Virus record (IMG/VR): IMGVR_UViG_3300008120_000012
Location: 1 to 64,000 of that record
Reading direction: 5' to 3' (one strand)
Origin: a virus
Length of the DNA stretch: 64,000 nt
A program made the translations under genes and the position numbers. Of this stretch, positions 14,027 through 24,706 are shown one piece after another; position 1 is the stretch's first letter, and each line of letters opens with the position of its first letter. The notes under the pieces are model-generated. The model was not told the origin of the DNA, made no database searches, and saw only the letters and a list, made by a program, of their open reading frames with translations.

Positions 14027-17000
14027 ATGGCATCAGGCTTAACTCCTATATATCTTATTCCATATCCACTCTCAAGTGATCCAGTTAACGTTCACGGAGA
14101 TGTTCAGTTATTGGCAGAACAATTAGAGGATGTATTATTTTTAAAGCCTGATAAAAATTTAAGCAATATATTTACACAATCAAATATTTTTAATGTTAAC
14201 TCTGCTACTGACGCAGTGCGAATAACTCAGTCTGGTGCTGGTAATGCCCTTGTTGTTGAGGATGCATCAAATCCAGATACCTCTGCATTTGTTATTGATA
14301 CAAATGGCAACGTAGCAATTGGAAAAACTACTGCCTCTGTAAAACTTGATGTGGTTGGTGCAGCAGCCATATCTGGAGCAGTAACGGGATTAACATTTAA
14401 TGGACTAACCCTAACTTCAGCAGCAACTGGGTTTACAATTGCTGGCGGTACTACAAGTAAAACACTTACTCTTAGTAATACTCTTACCTTAGCAGGTACA
14501 GATTCAACAACAATGACATTTCCATCTACAAGTCAAAACATTGTAGGTACTACAGCAACACAAACACTTACTAATAAATCTCTTTCTGATTCAACTACAT
14601 TTATTGTTGACGTTGCAGATGCTACAAAGAGATTACAGTTTGACATTGGTGGCACAACTAATATTACTGGTACCTTTGCAACAGCATTTACCACTGCAAA
14701 AACTGTAACATTCCAAGACGTTGCAGGTACTGTTTATGTATCAGGCGGAACAGATGTAACCTTAGCAGATGGTGGTACAAATGCATCTCTTACTGCTGTA
14801 AATGGTGGTGTAGTTTATTCAACTGCGTCTGCCCTTGCAATTTCTGCTGCTGGTAGTGCTGGTCAAATTTTAAGATCTGCAGGTGCTGCAGCCCCAACAT
14901 GGTCTACTGCAACTTATCCTGCTACAACTACTGCTAATCAAATTTTATATTCATCTGCAGCAAATACTATTGGTGAAATAACTACTGCAAATAACCAAGT
15001 TCTTGTTACAAATGGTTCTGGTGTTCCTGCATTTTCTGGTACCCTGCCTTCTGGTGTAACTGCTTCATCTCTTACTTCATTTGGCACATCTCCAACATTA
15101 ACAACACCTACAATTGATACGATAAACGTATCTGGTGCTTCAGTTGCTGCTGCTCTTTGGAATACAACTCTTACCACTGGCTCTATTTCAATGGGTGGAG
15201 CATTAACAACTGGTTCAGTAAACATTGCAAATGGCACTGCTCTTGCTGCTGGTTCAGTTAATATTGCTTCTGGTGCAGGTACTGGAAATAAGACTGTAAA
15301 TATTGGAACTTCTGCAACATCTGGAACTACTGCTATCACAATAGGATCAACCTCTGGAGCAACAAGCACCGTTGGAATTAATGGAGCAACAACAGTAACT
15401 GGAACACTTACCACAACAGGAAATGTTACAGTCGGAGGAGACTTAACTGTTAATGGAATTTTAACAAGTATTAATACTAACACTCTAACTGTTGATGATA
15501 AGAACTTAGAACTTGGTGGAGTTGTTGCTGAAGTAGTGTCCACAACTGGTACGGTTGGATCAATTACAGGAACTGGGCCTTGGACAGCAACTATAACTGG
15601 AATGACAGATACTGCTAATTTAGTAGTAGGATCTGCAATTACAGCAACAAATGGAGTGGGATCACTTGGAGCAGGCGGTACATACGTAGTTGCATCTATA
15701 GTTAGCCAAACATCAATTACTTATACCGCAACAGGAGGAACAACACCAGTTGCTGGTACTATTACAAATATTACAAGTGGTGGGCCAACTAATACAACAG
15801 CAGATGGTGGTGGTATAACATTAAAGGGAACAACAGATAAAACCATTACTTGGGATGCAGCAAATGGCAACTGGACATCAAATCAACCATGGAATATAAC
15901 TTCTGGCAATACATTTAAAATTAACAACGTATCAGTTCTTTCTAATACTTCAGTATTAGGTTTGACACCAACCATCAATGCAACAGGATATACACTTTCT
16001 GGCGGTACTACAGCAGTAGCAGTTACATTTGCTGGAGGTGCTGCTTATACTATTAGCGGTACAAATGGTCAGACTTACACATTGCCATCTTCTGGCGGTA
16101 CTGTTGCATTAAACCCAACTACAACTATTGGCGATATCATTTATGCATCAGCAACAGGAACACCTGGAACTTTAACACGTCTTGCAGGTAATACTGCTAC
16201 ACAGCCATCATTCCTAACATCAACTGGAAACGGTACTGCTAATACAACCACATCTTTTACATCCTCAACAGGTTCAGGAAACGTTGTATTGGCTACATCA
16301 CCAACTATTTCTGGTGGAAGCATTTCAGGTCTTACAACACTTGCTATTCGTGATACTTCAGCAGCATTTGACGTGACAATAGCAGCAACCTCTTCTCCAG
16401 CCTTGAGCGCAGGACGTGCTTTAACACTTAATATGCAAAATGCTGCAAGAACAATTTCTTTGGCTGGTAATATAACTGTTGGAGGTGCTTTAACTACAGC
16501 ATCGTCATTTACAACATCAGGTGCTTTTGCGTTAACACTTACTACTACAAATACAACAAATGCAACAATACCTGCAGGCACAGTAACACTTGTAGATCTT
16601 TCTACATCACAGGCTTTGACCAATAAAACAATTAGTGGTTTAACAGTTTCAACAACTACAGGAACATTAACAATACCTGCTGCTACTATCGCATTTTCTG
16701 GTGCTAATAATACAACTATTACTACAACTGGAGCAACTTCTGTTACATTGCCTACTTCAGGTACCTTGGCTGCAAACGTTACAACAACTATTGGTGATGT
16801 TATTTATGCATCTGCTACAGGTACACCAGGAACACTTGCAAGACTTGCAGGTAATACAGCAACTCAGCCAGCATTTTTAACATCAACTGGTAATGGAACT
16901 GCTAATACTACTACATCGTTTACTTCTTCAACAGGATCTGGAAATGTTGTTTTAGCAACTAGCCCAAGCATTGCTGGCGGTACTCATACAGGATTAACAT

Positions 17001-20000
17001 CACTTGGAATTAGAGATACATCTGCAGCCTTTGACGTAACTATTGCTGCTACATCATCAACAGCATTAACTGCAGGACGTACATTAACCATTGATATGGT
17101 AAACGCTGCTAGAACAATAAAATTAGCAGGAAACCTTGATATTGCAGGAACAGTAACTCATGCTGGAGCATTTACTCAAACATTTACAGCAACTGCAAAT
17201 ACAAGTTTAACACTGCCAACTAGCGGAACTTTAGCAATAAACCCAACTACTACAATTGGAGATATTATTTATGCGTCTGCTACAGGAACCCCAGGAACAC
17301 TTACACGTTTAGCAGGAAATATAACTGCTACAAAACAATTTTTGGTTCAAACTGGAAATGGCACAACATCTGCTGCGCCAGCATGGGGATCAATTGCAGA
17401 CGGGGATTTGCCATCAGCACTAACTGGAAAATCTTATAATGGTTTAACACTTACAAGCACAACTGGTACTTTTACTTTAACAAATGCTAAAACATTCTCA
17501 GTTCAAAATACTTTAACTTTGTCTGGTACTGATGGATCAACATTAAATATTGGAGCAGGAGGAACATTAGGTTCTGCAGCCTACACTGCTTCAACAGCAT
17601 ATATTTCTTCAACATTAATGACTGCTCTTGGAGATATGATTTATGGAGGAGCATCTGGAGCAGCAACAAGACTCGCAAATGCTGGAACAACCAACGGAAC
17701 TTATGTCTTACAGCAAACTGTTTCTGGTGGAGCAGCAGCAGCACCATCTTGGCTAGTAAGCACTGGCACTGGAAATAATGTTTTAGCAACTTCTCCAACA
17801 ATTACTACTCCAACTATTGATACAATCAACGTTTCAGGTGCAGCAATAGCAGCAGCACTTTGGAATACCACTTTAACAACTGGATCAATATCAATGGGTG
17901 GTGCGCTTACAACTGGCGGTATAAATATTGCTACTGGTACAGCATTTAATGGAACTGTTGCAATTGCTACAGGTGCTGGAACTGTAAATAAAACAATTAA
18001 TATTGGAACTTCTTCAACCTCTGGAACAACAGCAATTACCATAGGTTCTTCTTCTGGTGCTACAAGCACAATTGCTCTTAATGGTAATACAACAACAAGT
18101 GGTAATCTAACTGTTGGTGGAGACTTAACTGTAAACGGTACCTTAACAACTGTTAACTCAAATACAATTACTGTTGATGATAAAAATCTTGAACTTGGCT
18201 CAGTACCTTCTGCAACAGTTTCAACTACTGGCACAGTAGGTTCAATTACAGGCACAGGTCCTTGGACAGCCACAATTACTGGAATGTCATCTGTTGCTGG
18301 TCTAGTCGTTGGATCTGCTATATCCGCAACAAATGGAACTGGTTCTCTAGGCGCTGGAGGAACATATATAGTAGCGTCTATTGTAAGTAATACATCTATA
18401 ACCTATACAGCAACTGGTGGTACAACTCCAACTGCAGGAACAATAACAAATATAACTACAACTGGTGCAACAAATACAACTGCTAACGGTGGCGGTATAA
18501 CATTAAAGGGTGCTACTGATAAGAGCATAATTTGGGACAGTACAAATACAAACTGGACTTCTTCAGAGCATTGGAATCTTGCATCAAGCAAAGTTTTCAA
18601 AATTAATAACACCCAGGTTCTTTCTGCAACTGCAGTTCTTGGAATTACACCAAGCGCTCTAGCAACTGGTTTTTCAATTGCTGGAGGTACAACATCAAAG
18701 ACTTTAACTGTTTCAAATACTTTAACACTTTCTGGAACTGATGGAAGCACATTAAATATAGGTGCTGGAGGTACACTAGGATCAGCAGCATTTACTGCCT
18801 CTACAGCCTATGAGCCAGCAATTACTACTCTTGCTATATCAAAGGGTGGAACTGGAACTGGAACAGCCCCAACACAATGGGGAGTAATTTATGCAGCATC
18901 TACAACAGGATATGCTTCAACTGCTGCAGGTACTACAGGACAAGTTTTAACTGCTAATACTAGCGGTGCACCAACATGGTCAAATCAATCTTCATTGTCT
19001 GTAGGAACAGCAACTAATCTTTCTGGAACTACAGTTAACTCAATTCCTTATCAATCTGCATCTGGAACTACGTCATATATTTCTATAGGTTCAGCAAACC
19101 AGGTTCTAGCGGTTAATGGAACAGCAAATGGATATACATGGGTTTCACCATTTACTAATCCAATGACTACTCTTGGAGATATGGTTTATGGCGCTGCTTC
19201 TGGAACTTCTACAAGGCTTGCTAATGCTGGGACAACTAATGGAGTTTATATTTTACAAGAAACAGTTACTGGTGGTGCAGCAGGTGCACCTTCATGGTTA
19301 GCAACTACTGGTTCTGGCAACGTAGTACTTGCAACAAATCCATCACTTGCTGGTGCGACATTAACTGCACAACTTCAGTCTACACTTGCAAATAATACAG
19401 GAAATGGCGCAGGTCAAATTTATTTAAATGGTGCTACAGGCAATAGAATTGATTTTAATCAAAATGGTGTTGCTGGTCCATCATTTACAACCAGATCTGT
19501 TGGAACAAAAATTAATTTGTGGCCAAACGTAGGTGCGTCTACAGTTGATTTTGCAATAGGTATTGAAGCAAGCAATATGTGGTTTAGCGTTGATGGCGCT
19601 TCATCAGGATATAAGTGGTATGCAGGACAAACATTAATATCATCTCTTTCTGGTGCAGGTGCATTAACTGCAAACTCATTTGTTAAATCTGGTGGTACTT
19701 CAGCACAATACTTGATGGCAGATGGATCTGTTACAACTTCTGTAATTGCAGCAGCAGGAACTTTGACTGGAACTACTCTTGCATCAAATGTTGTATTTTC
19801 AAGCCTAACATCTTTGGGTACATTAACTTCTCTGTCAGTATCTGGATTGTCTACATTAAATTCAATTTCGGTTTCTGGAACTGCAACATTTTCTGCCTCT
19901 CCTACAGTGCCTTCCCCTACAAATAATACAGATGCAGTCAATAAGGCATATGTAGATTCAGTACTTGCAGGTGGTGTCCCTGCAATTATCCCACTTGATG

Positions 20001-20317
20001 ATATTAGTGTATATTTTGATGACACAGAAAATAGATTTTTACCAACACATCAGGGAGTGACTCAAAGTATTACAAATCCTTTGCGTCTACTTCTTACAAT
20101 TAATGGTATAATTCAATATGTGGACTTTCCAGAATATGTCTGGCAAAGCCCACTACCAAGAGAAGGATTTATGGTTGACAGCGAAGGATATCTGGCTTTC
20201 TCTGAGGCGGTACCAGCAGGATCTAGATTTGATGCTAGAATAATGCCAGGGCCAGCAACACAAACTGAAGGAAGGTCATATTCATTCAAAGCAGTGGATA
20301 TATTACTAGGAGGATAA
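14027..20317 (+). CDS. Giant repetitive tail fibre protein (2096 aa)
   Basis: I start at the ATG at 14027 (MASGLTPIYLIPYPL), 9 bases after TGCTATAAT; an in-frame ATG at 13958 lies upstream of that promoter. The protein is Thr/Ser/Ala/Gly-rich throughout, like a long beta-structured shaft. A block of about 280 residues beginning TIDTINVSGA occurs twice (DNA about 15109-15970 and 17812-18660). A block starting TTIGDxIYASATGTPGTL occurs three times (near 16120, 16783 and 17250). The C-terminus has DAVNKAYVDSVLAG, typical of fibre ends, then a domain with INGIIQYVDFPEYVW (about residues 2025-2040) and an AVPAGSRFDARIMPG strand, probably the tip or attachment region. Confidence 0.8.
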   Translation: MASGLTPIYLIPYPLSSDPVNVHGDVQLLAEQLEDVLFLKPDKNLSNIFTQSNIFNVNSATDAVRITQSGAGNALVVEDASNPDTSAFVIDTNGNVAIGKTTASVKLDVVGAAAISGAVTGLTFNGLTLTSAATGFTIAGGTTSKTLTLSNTLTLAGTDSTTMTFPSTSQNIVGTTATQTLTNKSLSDSTTFIVDVADATKRLQFDIGGTTNITGTFATAFTTAKTVTFQDVAGTVYVSGGTDVTLADGGTNASLTAVNGGVVYSTASALAISAAGSAGQILRSAGAAAPTWSTATYPATTTANQILYSSAANTIGEITTANNQVLVTNGSGVPAFSGTLPSGVTASSLTSFGTSPTLTTPTIDTINVSGASVAAALWNTTLTTGSISMGGALTTGSVNIANGTALAAGSVNIASGAGTGNKTVNIGTSATSGTTAITIGSTSGATSTVGINGATTVTGTLTTTGNVTVGGDLTVNGILTSINTNTLTVDDKNLELGGVVAEVVSTTGTVGSITGTGPWTATITGMTDTANLVVGSAITATNGVGSLGAGGTYVVASIVSQTSITYTATGGTTPVAGTITNITSGGPTNTTADGGGITLKGTTDKTITWDAANGNWTSNQPWNITSGNTFKINNVSVLSNTSVLGLTPTINATGYTLSGGTTAVAVTFAGGAAYTISGTNGQTYTLPSSGGTVALNPTTTIGDIIYASATGTPGTLTRLAGNTATQPSFLTSTGNGTANTTTSFTSSTGSGNVVLATSPTISGGSISGLTTLAIRDTSAAFDVTIAATSSPALSAGRALTLNMQNAARTISLAGNITVGGALTTASSFTTSGAFALTLTTTNTTNATIPAGTVTLVDLSTSQALTNKTISGLTVSTTTGTLTIPAATIAFSGANNTTITTTGATSVTLPTSGTLAANVTTTIGDVIYASATGTPGTLARLAGNTATQPAFLTSTGNGTANTTTSFTSSTGSGNVVLATSPSIAGGTHTGLTSLGIRDTSAAFDVTIAATSSTALTAGRTLTIDMVNAARTIKLAGNLDIAGTVTHAGAFTQTFTATANTSLTLPTSGTLAINPTTTIGDIIYASATGTPGTLTRLAGNITATKQFLVQTGNGTTSAAPAWGSIADGDLPSALTGKSYNGLTLTSTTGTFTLTNAKTFSVQNTLTLSGTDGSTLNIGAGGTLGSAAYTASTAYISSTLMTALGDMIYGGASGAATRLANAGTTNGTYVLQQTVSGGAAAAPSWLVSTGTGNNVLATSPTITTPTIDTINVSGAAIAAALWNTTLTTGSISMGGALTTGGINIATGTAFNGTVAIATGAGTVNKTINIGTSSTSGTTAITIGSSSGATSTIALNGNTTTSGNLTVGGDLTVNGTLTTVNSNTITVDDKNLELGSVPSATVSTTGTVGSITGTGPWTATITGMSSVAGLVVGSAISATNGTGSLGAGGTYIVASIVSNTSITYTATGGTTPTAGTITNITTTGATNTTANGGGITLKGATDKSIIWDSTNTNWTSSEHWNLASSKVFKINNTQVLSATAVLGITPSALATGFSIAGGTTSKTLTVSNTLTLSGTDGSTLNIGAGGTLGSAAFTASTAYEPAITTLAISKGGTGTGTAPTQWGVIYAASTTGYASTAAGTTGQVLTANTSGAPTWSNQSSLSVGTATNLSGTTVNSIPYQSASGTTSYISIGSANQVLAVNGTANGYTWVSPFTNPMTTLGDMVYGAASGTSTRLANAGTTNGVYILQETVTGGAAGAPSWLATTGSGNVVLATNPSLAGATLTAQLQSTLANNTGNGAGQIYLNGATGNRIDFNQNGVAGPSFTTRSVGTKINLWPNVGASTVDFAIGIEASNMWFSVDGASSGYKWYAGQTLISSLSGAGALTANSFVKSGGTSAQYLMADGSVTTSVIAAAGTLTGTTLASNVVFSSLTSLGTLTSLSVSGLSTLNSISVSGTATFSASPTVPSPTNNTDAVNKAYVDSVLAGGVPAIIPLDDISVYFDDTENRFLPTHQGVTQSITNPLRLLLTINGIIQYVDFPEYVWQSPLPREGFMVDSEGYLAFSEAVPAGSRFDARIMPGPATQTEGRSYSFKAVDILLGG
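15109..15970 (+). repeat. Giant fibre internal module, copy A
   Basis: Encodes TIDTINVSGASVAAALWNTT, then SGTTAITIGS, TVGGDLTVNG, VDDKNLELG, an ISATNGTGSLGAG-type segment and FKINNVSVLS, in the same order as copy B. Protein identity is high, while third codon positions differ widely. Confidence 0.75.
17812..18660 (+). repeat. Giant fibre internal module, copy B
   Basis: Same order of segments as copy A (TIDTINVSGAAIAAALWNTT to FKINNTQVLS). The sub-block around ATNGTGSLGAG is also shared with the fibre gene at 3084-3764. Confidence 0.75.
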
Positions 20318-20318
20318 A

Positions 20319-23300
20319 ATGGCAAGAAAAGTATTAACAGAAGGCGGATATACATTTACCGCTTCAACAAAAACGGTGGTAGTTAATAAATATATACCAC
20401 AAGAAAGTTTAATTTTAATTACCAACGTAACGAGAGGTCAGGTTATATTTAATTTTTCTGATCCGTCATTAAAAGCAACTTCCTATACAACCTCCTCTAC
20501 TGGTGCTAACGCTACAACTACCATTGTCCTCAACTATAACACTGCTGCAATGTCTAATACAGACAAATTATCTATCGTAATTGATGAGTATGTTGAGCAG
20601 ATGATTCCTGCTGAAACAATTCTTGATCCAGTAAATAAGATGCGTGTTTCTCAACCACAATCACTTATTGATACTGACTTTGAATATGGTCCACAGACTA
20701 CTAAATGGGAAAATATTTCTCTTGTAAACAATAGACCATTTGCTTATGATAACCAAGTGCCATTAACAAACGTAACAGCAATTACAATGTCTGCTGGTGC
20801 ACGTATTGTTACAGTTGCAACAACAACACCTCCAGCAGTTGGAACACCAATTATTGTTCGTGATACAAATCTACCTTTTGCTAACGGTAATTTTATTGTT
20901 GAAACAGTTTCTGCTGGTGTAAACTTTACCTATACAGCACGTTCTGTTAACTACACATCAATTACAGCATTATTTGATGCATCTAAAACAGTTGTATCTG
21001 CTGGAACACTTTATACTGGCGCAAGAATTGGTGGCAACGCAACACTTTCTGTAACTGGTACAGATTTAAGAGTTGGTGTTACAACGACTGTTCCTCATGG
21101 ACTAATGCCAGGAAATGAAATTGCAGTTCGTGGTATTACTGGAACTAATCCACCAAATGGTAATTTCTATGTAGCGCAGGTAACATCACCAACAGTATTT
21201 GCCTATTATGCAAACCCTGCAGTTGGTAATCCAGCATCTTTGACAGGTGCTGCTGAAATTTATGTAAGACCACAATCACAGGTTGTTCATAGACCATTTG
21301 ATGGTGGTGTTTTGTTTGGTACATATAGTTCTTCAAATAACGTATCTCAATCACGTCAAACACGACGTTATTTCCGTTACCAGTCTGGTAAAGGTTTACA
21401 AATGTCTTCAGGAACAATTCTAAGACCATATGCAACTGTAGATCAAATTACTTCATCTGGTACAACGGTAACAGTAACAACTCGTGAAGCACATGGCATG
21501 CAGCCAGGAGTTTCTATTACTGTTGCAGGTGCAACTGAAACAGCATACAATGGAACATTTACAGTTGTATCATGTCCAAGATTTAATACATTTACATATA
21601 CGGCACTATCTACTCCATCTGCATCACCTGCATCTGGAGATCCAGTAGTTTCTGTCAATTCATGGTTTGGTGCTAAAAATCGTTTAGGTGTTTTTGATCA
21701 GCAAAATGGTCTTTTCTGGGAATATGATGGACAAACTCTTTATGCAGTTCGTCGCTCTTCGGTATTTCAACTAGGTGGACGTATTTCTGTAAATGCTGGA
21801 TCAAATACGGTTACTCAAACAGATGCTACATTCCCAACAGGATTTGCAAAACAGTTGGTCGTAGGAGACTGGGTAGTAATTAGAGGGCAAGCATACAGAG
21901 TTATAGATATTGCATCTGATACATCTATGACAATTAGCCCATCATATCGTGGTGCATCTAACGTAACCTACGGAACTATGACAAAAATGGTTGAAACTCG
22001 TATTGCACAATCAGCATTTAATCTTGATAAATTAGATGGAACTGGTCCTTCTGGATATAATATTAATCTTTCTAGAATGCAAATGTTTTACATTGATTAC
22101 TCTTGGTATGGTGCAGGATTTATTCGTTGGGGAGTAAGAGGTCCTGAAGGTGACGTTATCTACTGTCACAAACTACCAAATAACAATGTTAACTCAGAAG
22201 CATATATGCGTTCAGGAAACCTTCCTGCTCGTTATGAAACAGTTAATGAATCGCCATATACTCAAACAACTGCAACAGTTGCATCTGGTGATACTACCAT
22301 TAACGTAAGAGATACATCGCTATTCCCATCAAGTGGTGTTCTTATCATTCGTAATGGCTCTACATATGAAGGTGTAAGTTATTCTGGTAAAACTGCAACA
22401 TCGTTTACTGGAGTAACTCGTACTGCTGCAGGATCAGCAGTAGGTGGAACTGCAACAACTTGGTCTTCTGGGTCTGTATCAGGAACAGTCACAACAGCAA
22501 CTGGTATTCAGGTTGGACAAAGAGTACATTCTTCAACTAACCCAAATCCAGTTCCAGAAGGAACTTTTGTTACAGCAGTTGCTGGATCTACAATTACATT
22601 AAATGAAGCGGTAACTATTGCTAACCCACAACTTATATTCTCATCAATTGGAGCAACAACAGCGCAGACATTTACATTCTCTGCAACTGCTCCAACTGTA
22701 GTAGAATTAGCATATCCAACATTTGCTCCAAGTATTTCTCACTGGGGTACTGCAGCAATTATGGATGGACGATTTGATGATGATAAGTCACTTGTCTTTA
22801 CATTTGGTACTACTACCGTGACAACAATTCCAGCAGGACAGTCATATGCACTTATGTCAATTCGTGTAGCACCTTCTGCTGATAACGGACAAATTGGTGC
22901 TTTTGGTGCTCGTGAAGTAGTAAACCGTATGCAGTTAAAACTAAACTCATTTGGTCTAACATTTACTGGAACAGCACAACCACTTCTAGTTACAGCAGTT
23001 CTTAATGGTACCCCTTCAACAGCAACGTCATGGACAAATGCTGTTGCTGGAGCAGCAATACAGAATTCATCTCTAGCACAGATTGCATCATATGCTGGTG
23101 GAACTACTACAGTATCTGGTGGTGAGGTTGCTGGAGGTTTCTTCGTACAGGGTACAGACCGTCTTGATCTAACTACCGTTCGTGATTTGGGTAACTCAAT
23201 TTTGGGTGGCGGTGGAACAGCAGCAAACTCTCAGATCTACCCTGATGGTCCAGACACAATGACAATTGTTGTACGTAATCTAGGTGCATCAAATGCAACA

Positions 23301-23339
23301 GTATTCGGACGACTAGGTTGGACTGAAGCACAGGCATAA
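20319..23339 (+). CDS. Large virion structural/adhesin-like protein (1006 aa)
   Basis: It begins behind an AGGAGG Shine-Dalgarno two bases after the giant fibre stop. It lacks the simple Thr/Ser composition of a shaft and looks like a string of beta domains. A unit of about 60 residues, with HG(L/M)xPGxxIxVxG, NGxFxV and FxYxA positions, occurs three times (DNA about 20770-20940, 21070-21225 and 21455-21620). A middle part contains MQMFYIDYSWYGAGFIRWG, a segment I associate with virion structural proteins of aquatic myo- and siphoviruses. The C-terminus is Gly/Asn-rich. Its position between fibre genes suggests a tail appendage or tip protein. No enzyme motif is seen. Confidence 0.6.
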   Translation: MARKVLTEGGYTFTASTKTVVVNKYIPQESLILITNVTRGQVIFNFSDPSLKATSYTTSSTGANATTTIVLNYNTAAMSNTDKLSIVIDEYVEQMIPAETILDPVNKMRVSQPQSLIDTDFEYGPQTTKWENISLVNNRPFAYDNQVPLTNVTAITMSAGARIVTVATTTPPAVGTPIIVRDTNLPFANGNFIVETVSAGVNFTYTARSVNYTSITALFDASKTVVSAGTLYTGARIGGNATLSVTGTDLRVGVTTTVPHGLMPGNEIAVRGITGTNPPNGNFYVAQVTSPTVFAYYANPAVGNPASLTGAAEIYVRPQSQVVHRPFDGGVLFGTYSSSNNVSQSRQTRRYFRYQSGKGLQMSSGTILRPYATVDQITSSGTTVTVTTREAHGMQPGVSITVAGATETAYNGTFTVVSCPRFNTFTYTALSTPSASPASGDPVVSVNSWFGAKNRLGVFDQQNGLFWEYDGQTLYAVRRSSVFQLGGRISVNAGSNTVTQTDATFPTGFAKQLVVGDWVVIRGQAYRVIDIASDTSMTISPSYRGASNVTYGTMTKMVETRIAQSAFNLDKLDGTGPSGYNINLSRMQMFYIDYSWYGAGFIRWGVRGPEGDVIYCHKLPNNNVNSEAYMRSGNLPARYETVNESPYTQTTATVASGDTTINVRDTSLFPSSGVLIIRNGSTYEGVSYSGKTATSFTGVTRTAAGSAVGGTATTWSSGSVSGTVTTATGIQVGQRVHSSTNPNPVPEGTFVTAVAGSTITLNEAVTIANPQLIFSSIGATTAQTFTFSATAPTVVELAYPTFAPSISHWGTAAIMDGRFDDDKSLVFTFGTTTVTTIPAGQSYALMSIRVAPSADNGQIGAFGAREVVNRMQLKLNSFGLTFTGTAQPLLVTAVLNGTPSTATSWTNAVAGAAIQNSSLAQIASYAGGTTTVSGGEVAGGFFVQGTDRLDLTTVRDLGNSILGGGGTAANSQIYPDGPDTMTIVVRNLGASNATVFGRLGWTEAQA

Positions 23340-23353
23340 TGAAGGAGGAATAA

Positions 23354-24658
23354 ATGCCTCTTACTAAAGAGCAAACAAGGTATACGTCTACTAACGATAC
23401 TGTATTTCTTCCTACAGTAGCAGTTGATAACGATTTTGGTGTTCGTGGAAATGCTGTTTTTAGTGGCTCTGCCACTTTTACAAATGGTTTAACTTCAACT
23501 AGTGTATTCACCATTGACAGAGTTGGTGGCTCTAATCCAAACTTTATAATGCAGGGTGCAGGTGAGCAAACATTTAGATTTTATAATACTGCTACTTCTG
23601 GATCAACTCGTGTATCATGGAAAATGGCTAATCGCAACAATCCAGATTGGACTTGGATTTGGTATACAGATTCTTTAGATAATGGAACAAACGATATAAC
23701 ATTACAAAATCGTACAAGTGTAGCATTAAGAGTTGATACAAACGCCAATATTGGTATTGGAATAACTAATCCAAAAGTAAGACTACAAACATCATCTGCT
23801 ACTACATCACCTTCTCCAACACTTGGAACTGCTTCTGGAGCATTATATATAAGTAATAATGATACAGCCTACGGTTTATTATCTGGAGTTGCTGCTACTG
23901 GAGATGCTTGGCTACAAGTTCAAAGAACAGATGGCACTGCAACTGCTTATAATTTACTTTTACAGCCTTCAGGAGGCAGTGTTGGCATTTCAATGACTCC
24001 AACATTTAGACTTGATGTAACTGGAGCAGCATTAGGGGCAACATCAGGAAATCAATCACAAATATTCAGATTAACATCAACTTCTGCAAACGTTGATAAT
24101 TTAGAATTTACAAATACAAGAACAGCAAATGGTTCTGATTGGACAACTGCTGGTTATAGATTACAACAAAAAGTTGATGCTACATGGATGGCATATATTC
24201 AATTCAATGGAAGTGCTGGATCAAACCAGGGTGGTTTATCGTTTGGTACTGGAACTACAACAACTTCTGCAATAAGCGTTTTAGAACGTTTAAGAATAGC
24301 AACTGATGGGCGTATTACTGGATTAAACTCAGCCATTCTAGATATTCCATATGTAACTAATGCACAAACAGCAGCCTCTTATTCTGTACAGGCATCAGAT
24401 TCTGGAAAAATCATAGAAATGAACAACGCTGGAGCAAATACTGTAACTGTTCCAAATCTCAGCACAGTTGCTACTGGTGCTCAAATTACTATTATTCAAA
24501 CTGGTGCGGGGCAAACAACGGTAGCAGCAGGAGCCAGCGTTACTATAAATGGTACCCCAGGATTAAAATTACGTACTCAATGGTCTACAGCAACATTAAT
24601 TAAAAGAACTACTGGCGCTACAGATGTTTGGATTTTGACTGGCGATTTGGTAGCATAA
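23354..24658 (+). CDS. Tail fibre-like protein sharing its C-terminal domain with the 1693 fibre (434 aa)
   Basis: An AAGGAGGA Shine-Dalgarno precedes the ATG. The N-terminal half has NDFGVRGNAVFSGSATFTNG, a fibre-shaft style sequence, followed by a region with LRVDTNANIGIGITNPKVRL, a motif common before the knobs of phage fibres and in collar proteins. The final 98 residues (337-434) duplicate the end of the protein at 1693-3087, including MNNAGANTVTVPNLSTVA and TINGTPGLKLRTQWS. Such a shared end may be a trimerisation or attachment domain. Likely a receptor-contacting or accessory fibre. Confidence 0.65.
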   Translation: MPLTKEQTRYTSTNDTVFLPTVAVDNDFGVRGNAVFSGSATFTNGLTSTSVFTIDRVGGSNPNFIMQGAGEQTFRFYNTATSGSTRVSWKMANRNNPDWTWIWYTDSLDNGTNDITLQNRTSVALRVDTNANIGIGITNPKVRLQTSSATTSPSPTLGTASGALYISNNDTAYGLLSGVAATGDAWLQVQRTDGTATAYNLLLQPSGGSVGISMTPTFRLDVTGAALGATSGNQSQIFRLTSTSANVDNLEFTNTRTANGSDWTTAGYRLQQKVDATWMAYIQFNGSAGSNQGGLSFGTGTTTTSAISVLERLRIATDGRITGLNSAILDIPYVTNAQTAASYSVQASDSGKIIEMNNAGANTVTVPNLSTVATGAQITIIQTGAGQTTVAAGASVTINGTPGLKLRTQWSTATLIKRTTGATDVWILTGDLVA

Positions 24659-24675
24659 GACTTTTATGCTATACT
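24647..24675 (+). promoter_or_regulatory. Promoter with -35 TTGGTA and extended -10 TGCTATACT
   Basis: The -35 (24647-24652) overlaps the end of the preceding fibre gene. The spacer to the -10 (24670-24675) is 17 bases. It drives the small helical protein at 24707, which has a good AAGGAG Shine-Dalgarno. Confidence 0.6.
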
Positions 24676-24706
24676 ATAAATAGAGTAACTAACAAAAGGA
24701 GAAAAA

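Noticed and set aside
2466-18750. Long antisense open frames in the fibre genes (for example 2466-2894, 14938-15543, 16141-16623, 17701-18273 on the minus strand).
   Set aside because: They are Val/Pro/Ala-rich mirror images of Thr/Ser/Ala-rich fibre repeats, have no Shine-Dalgarno or promoter, and start and stop at random within repeats.
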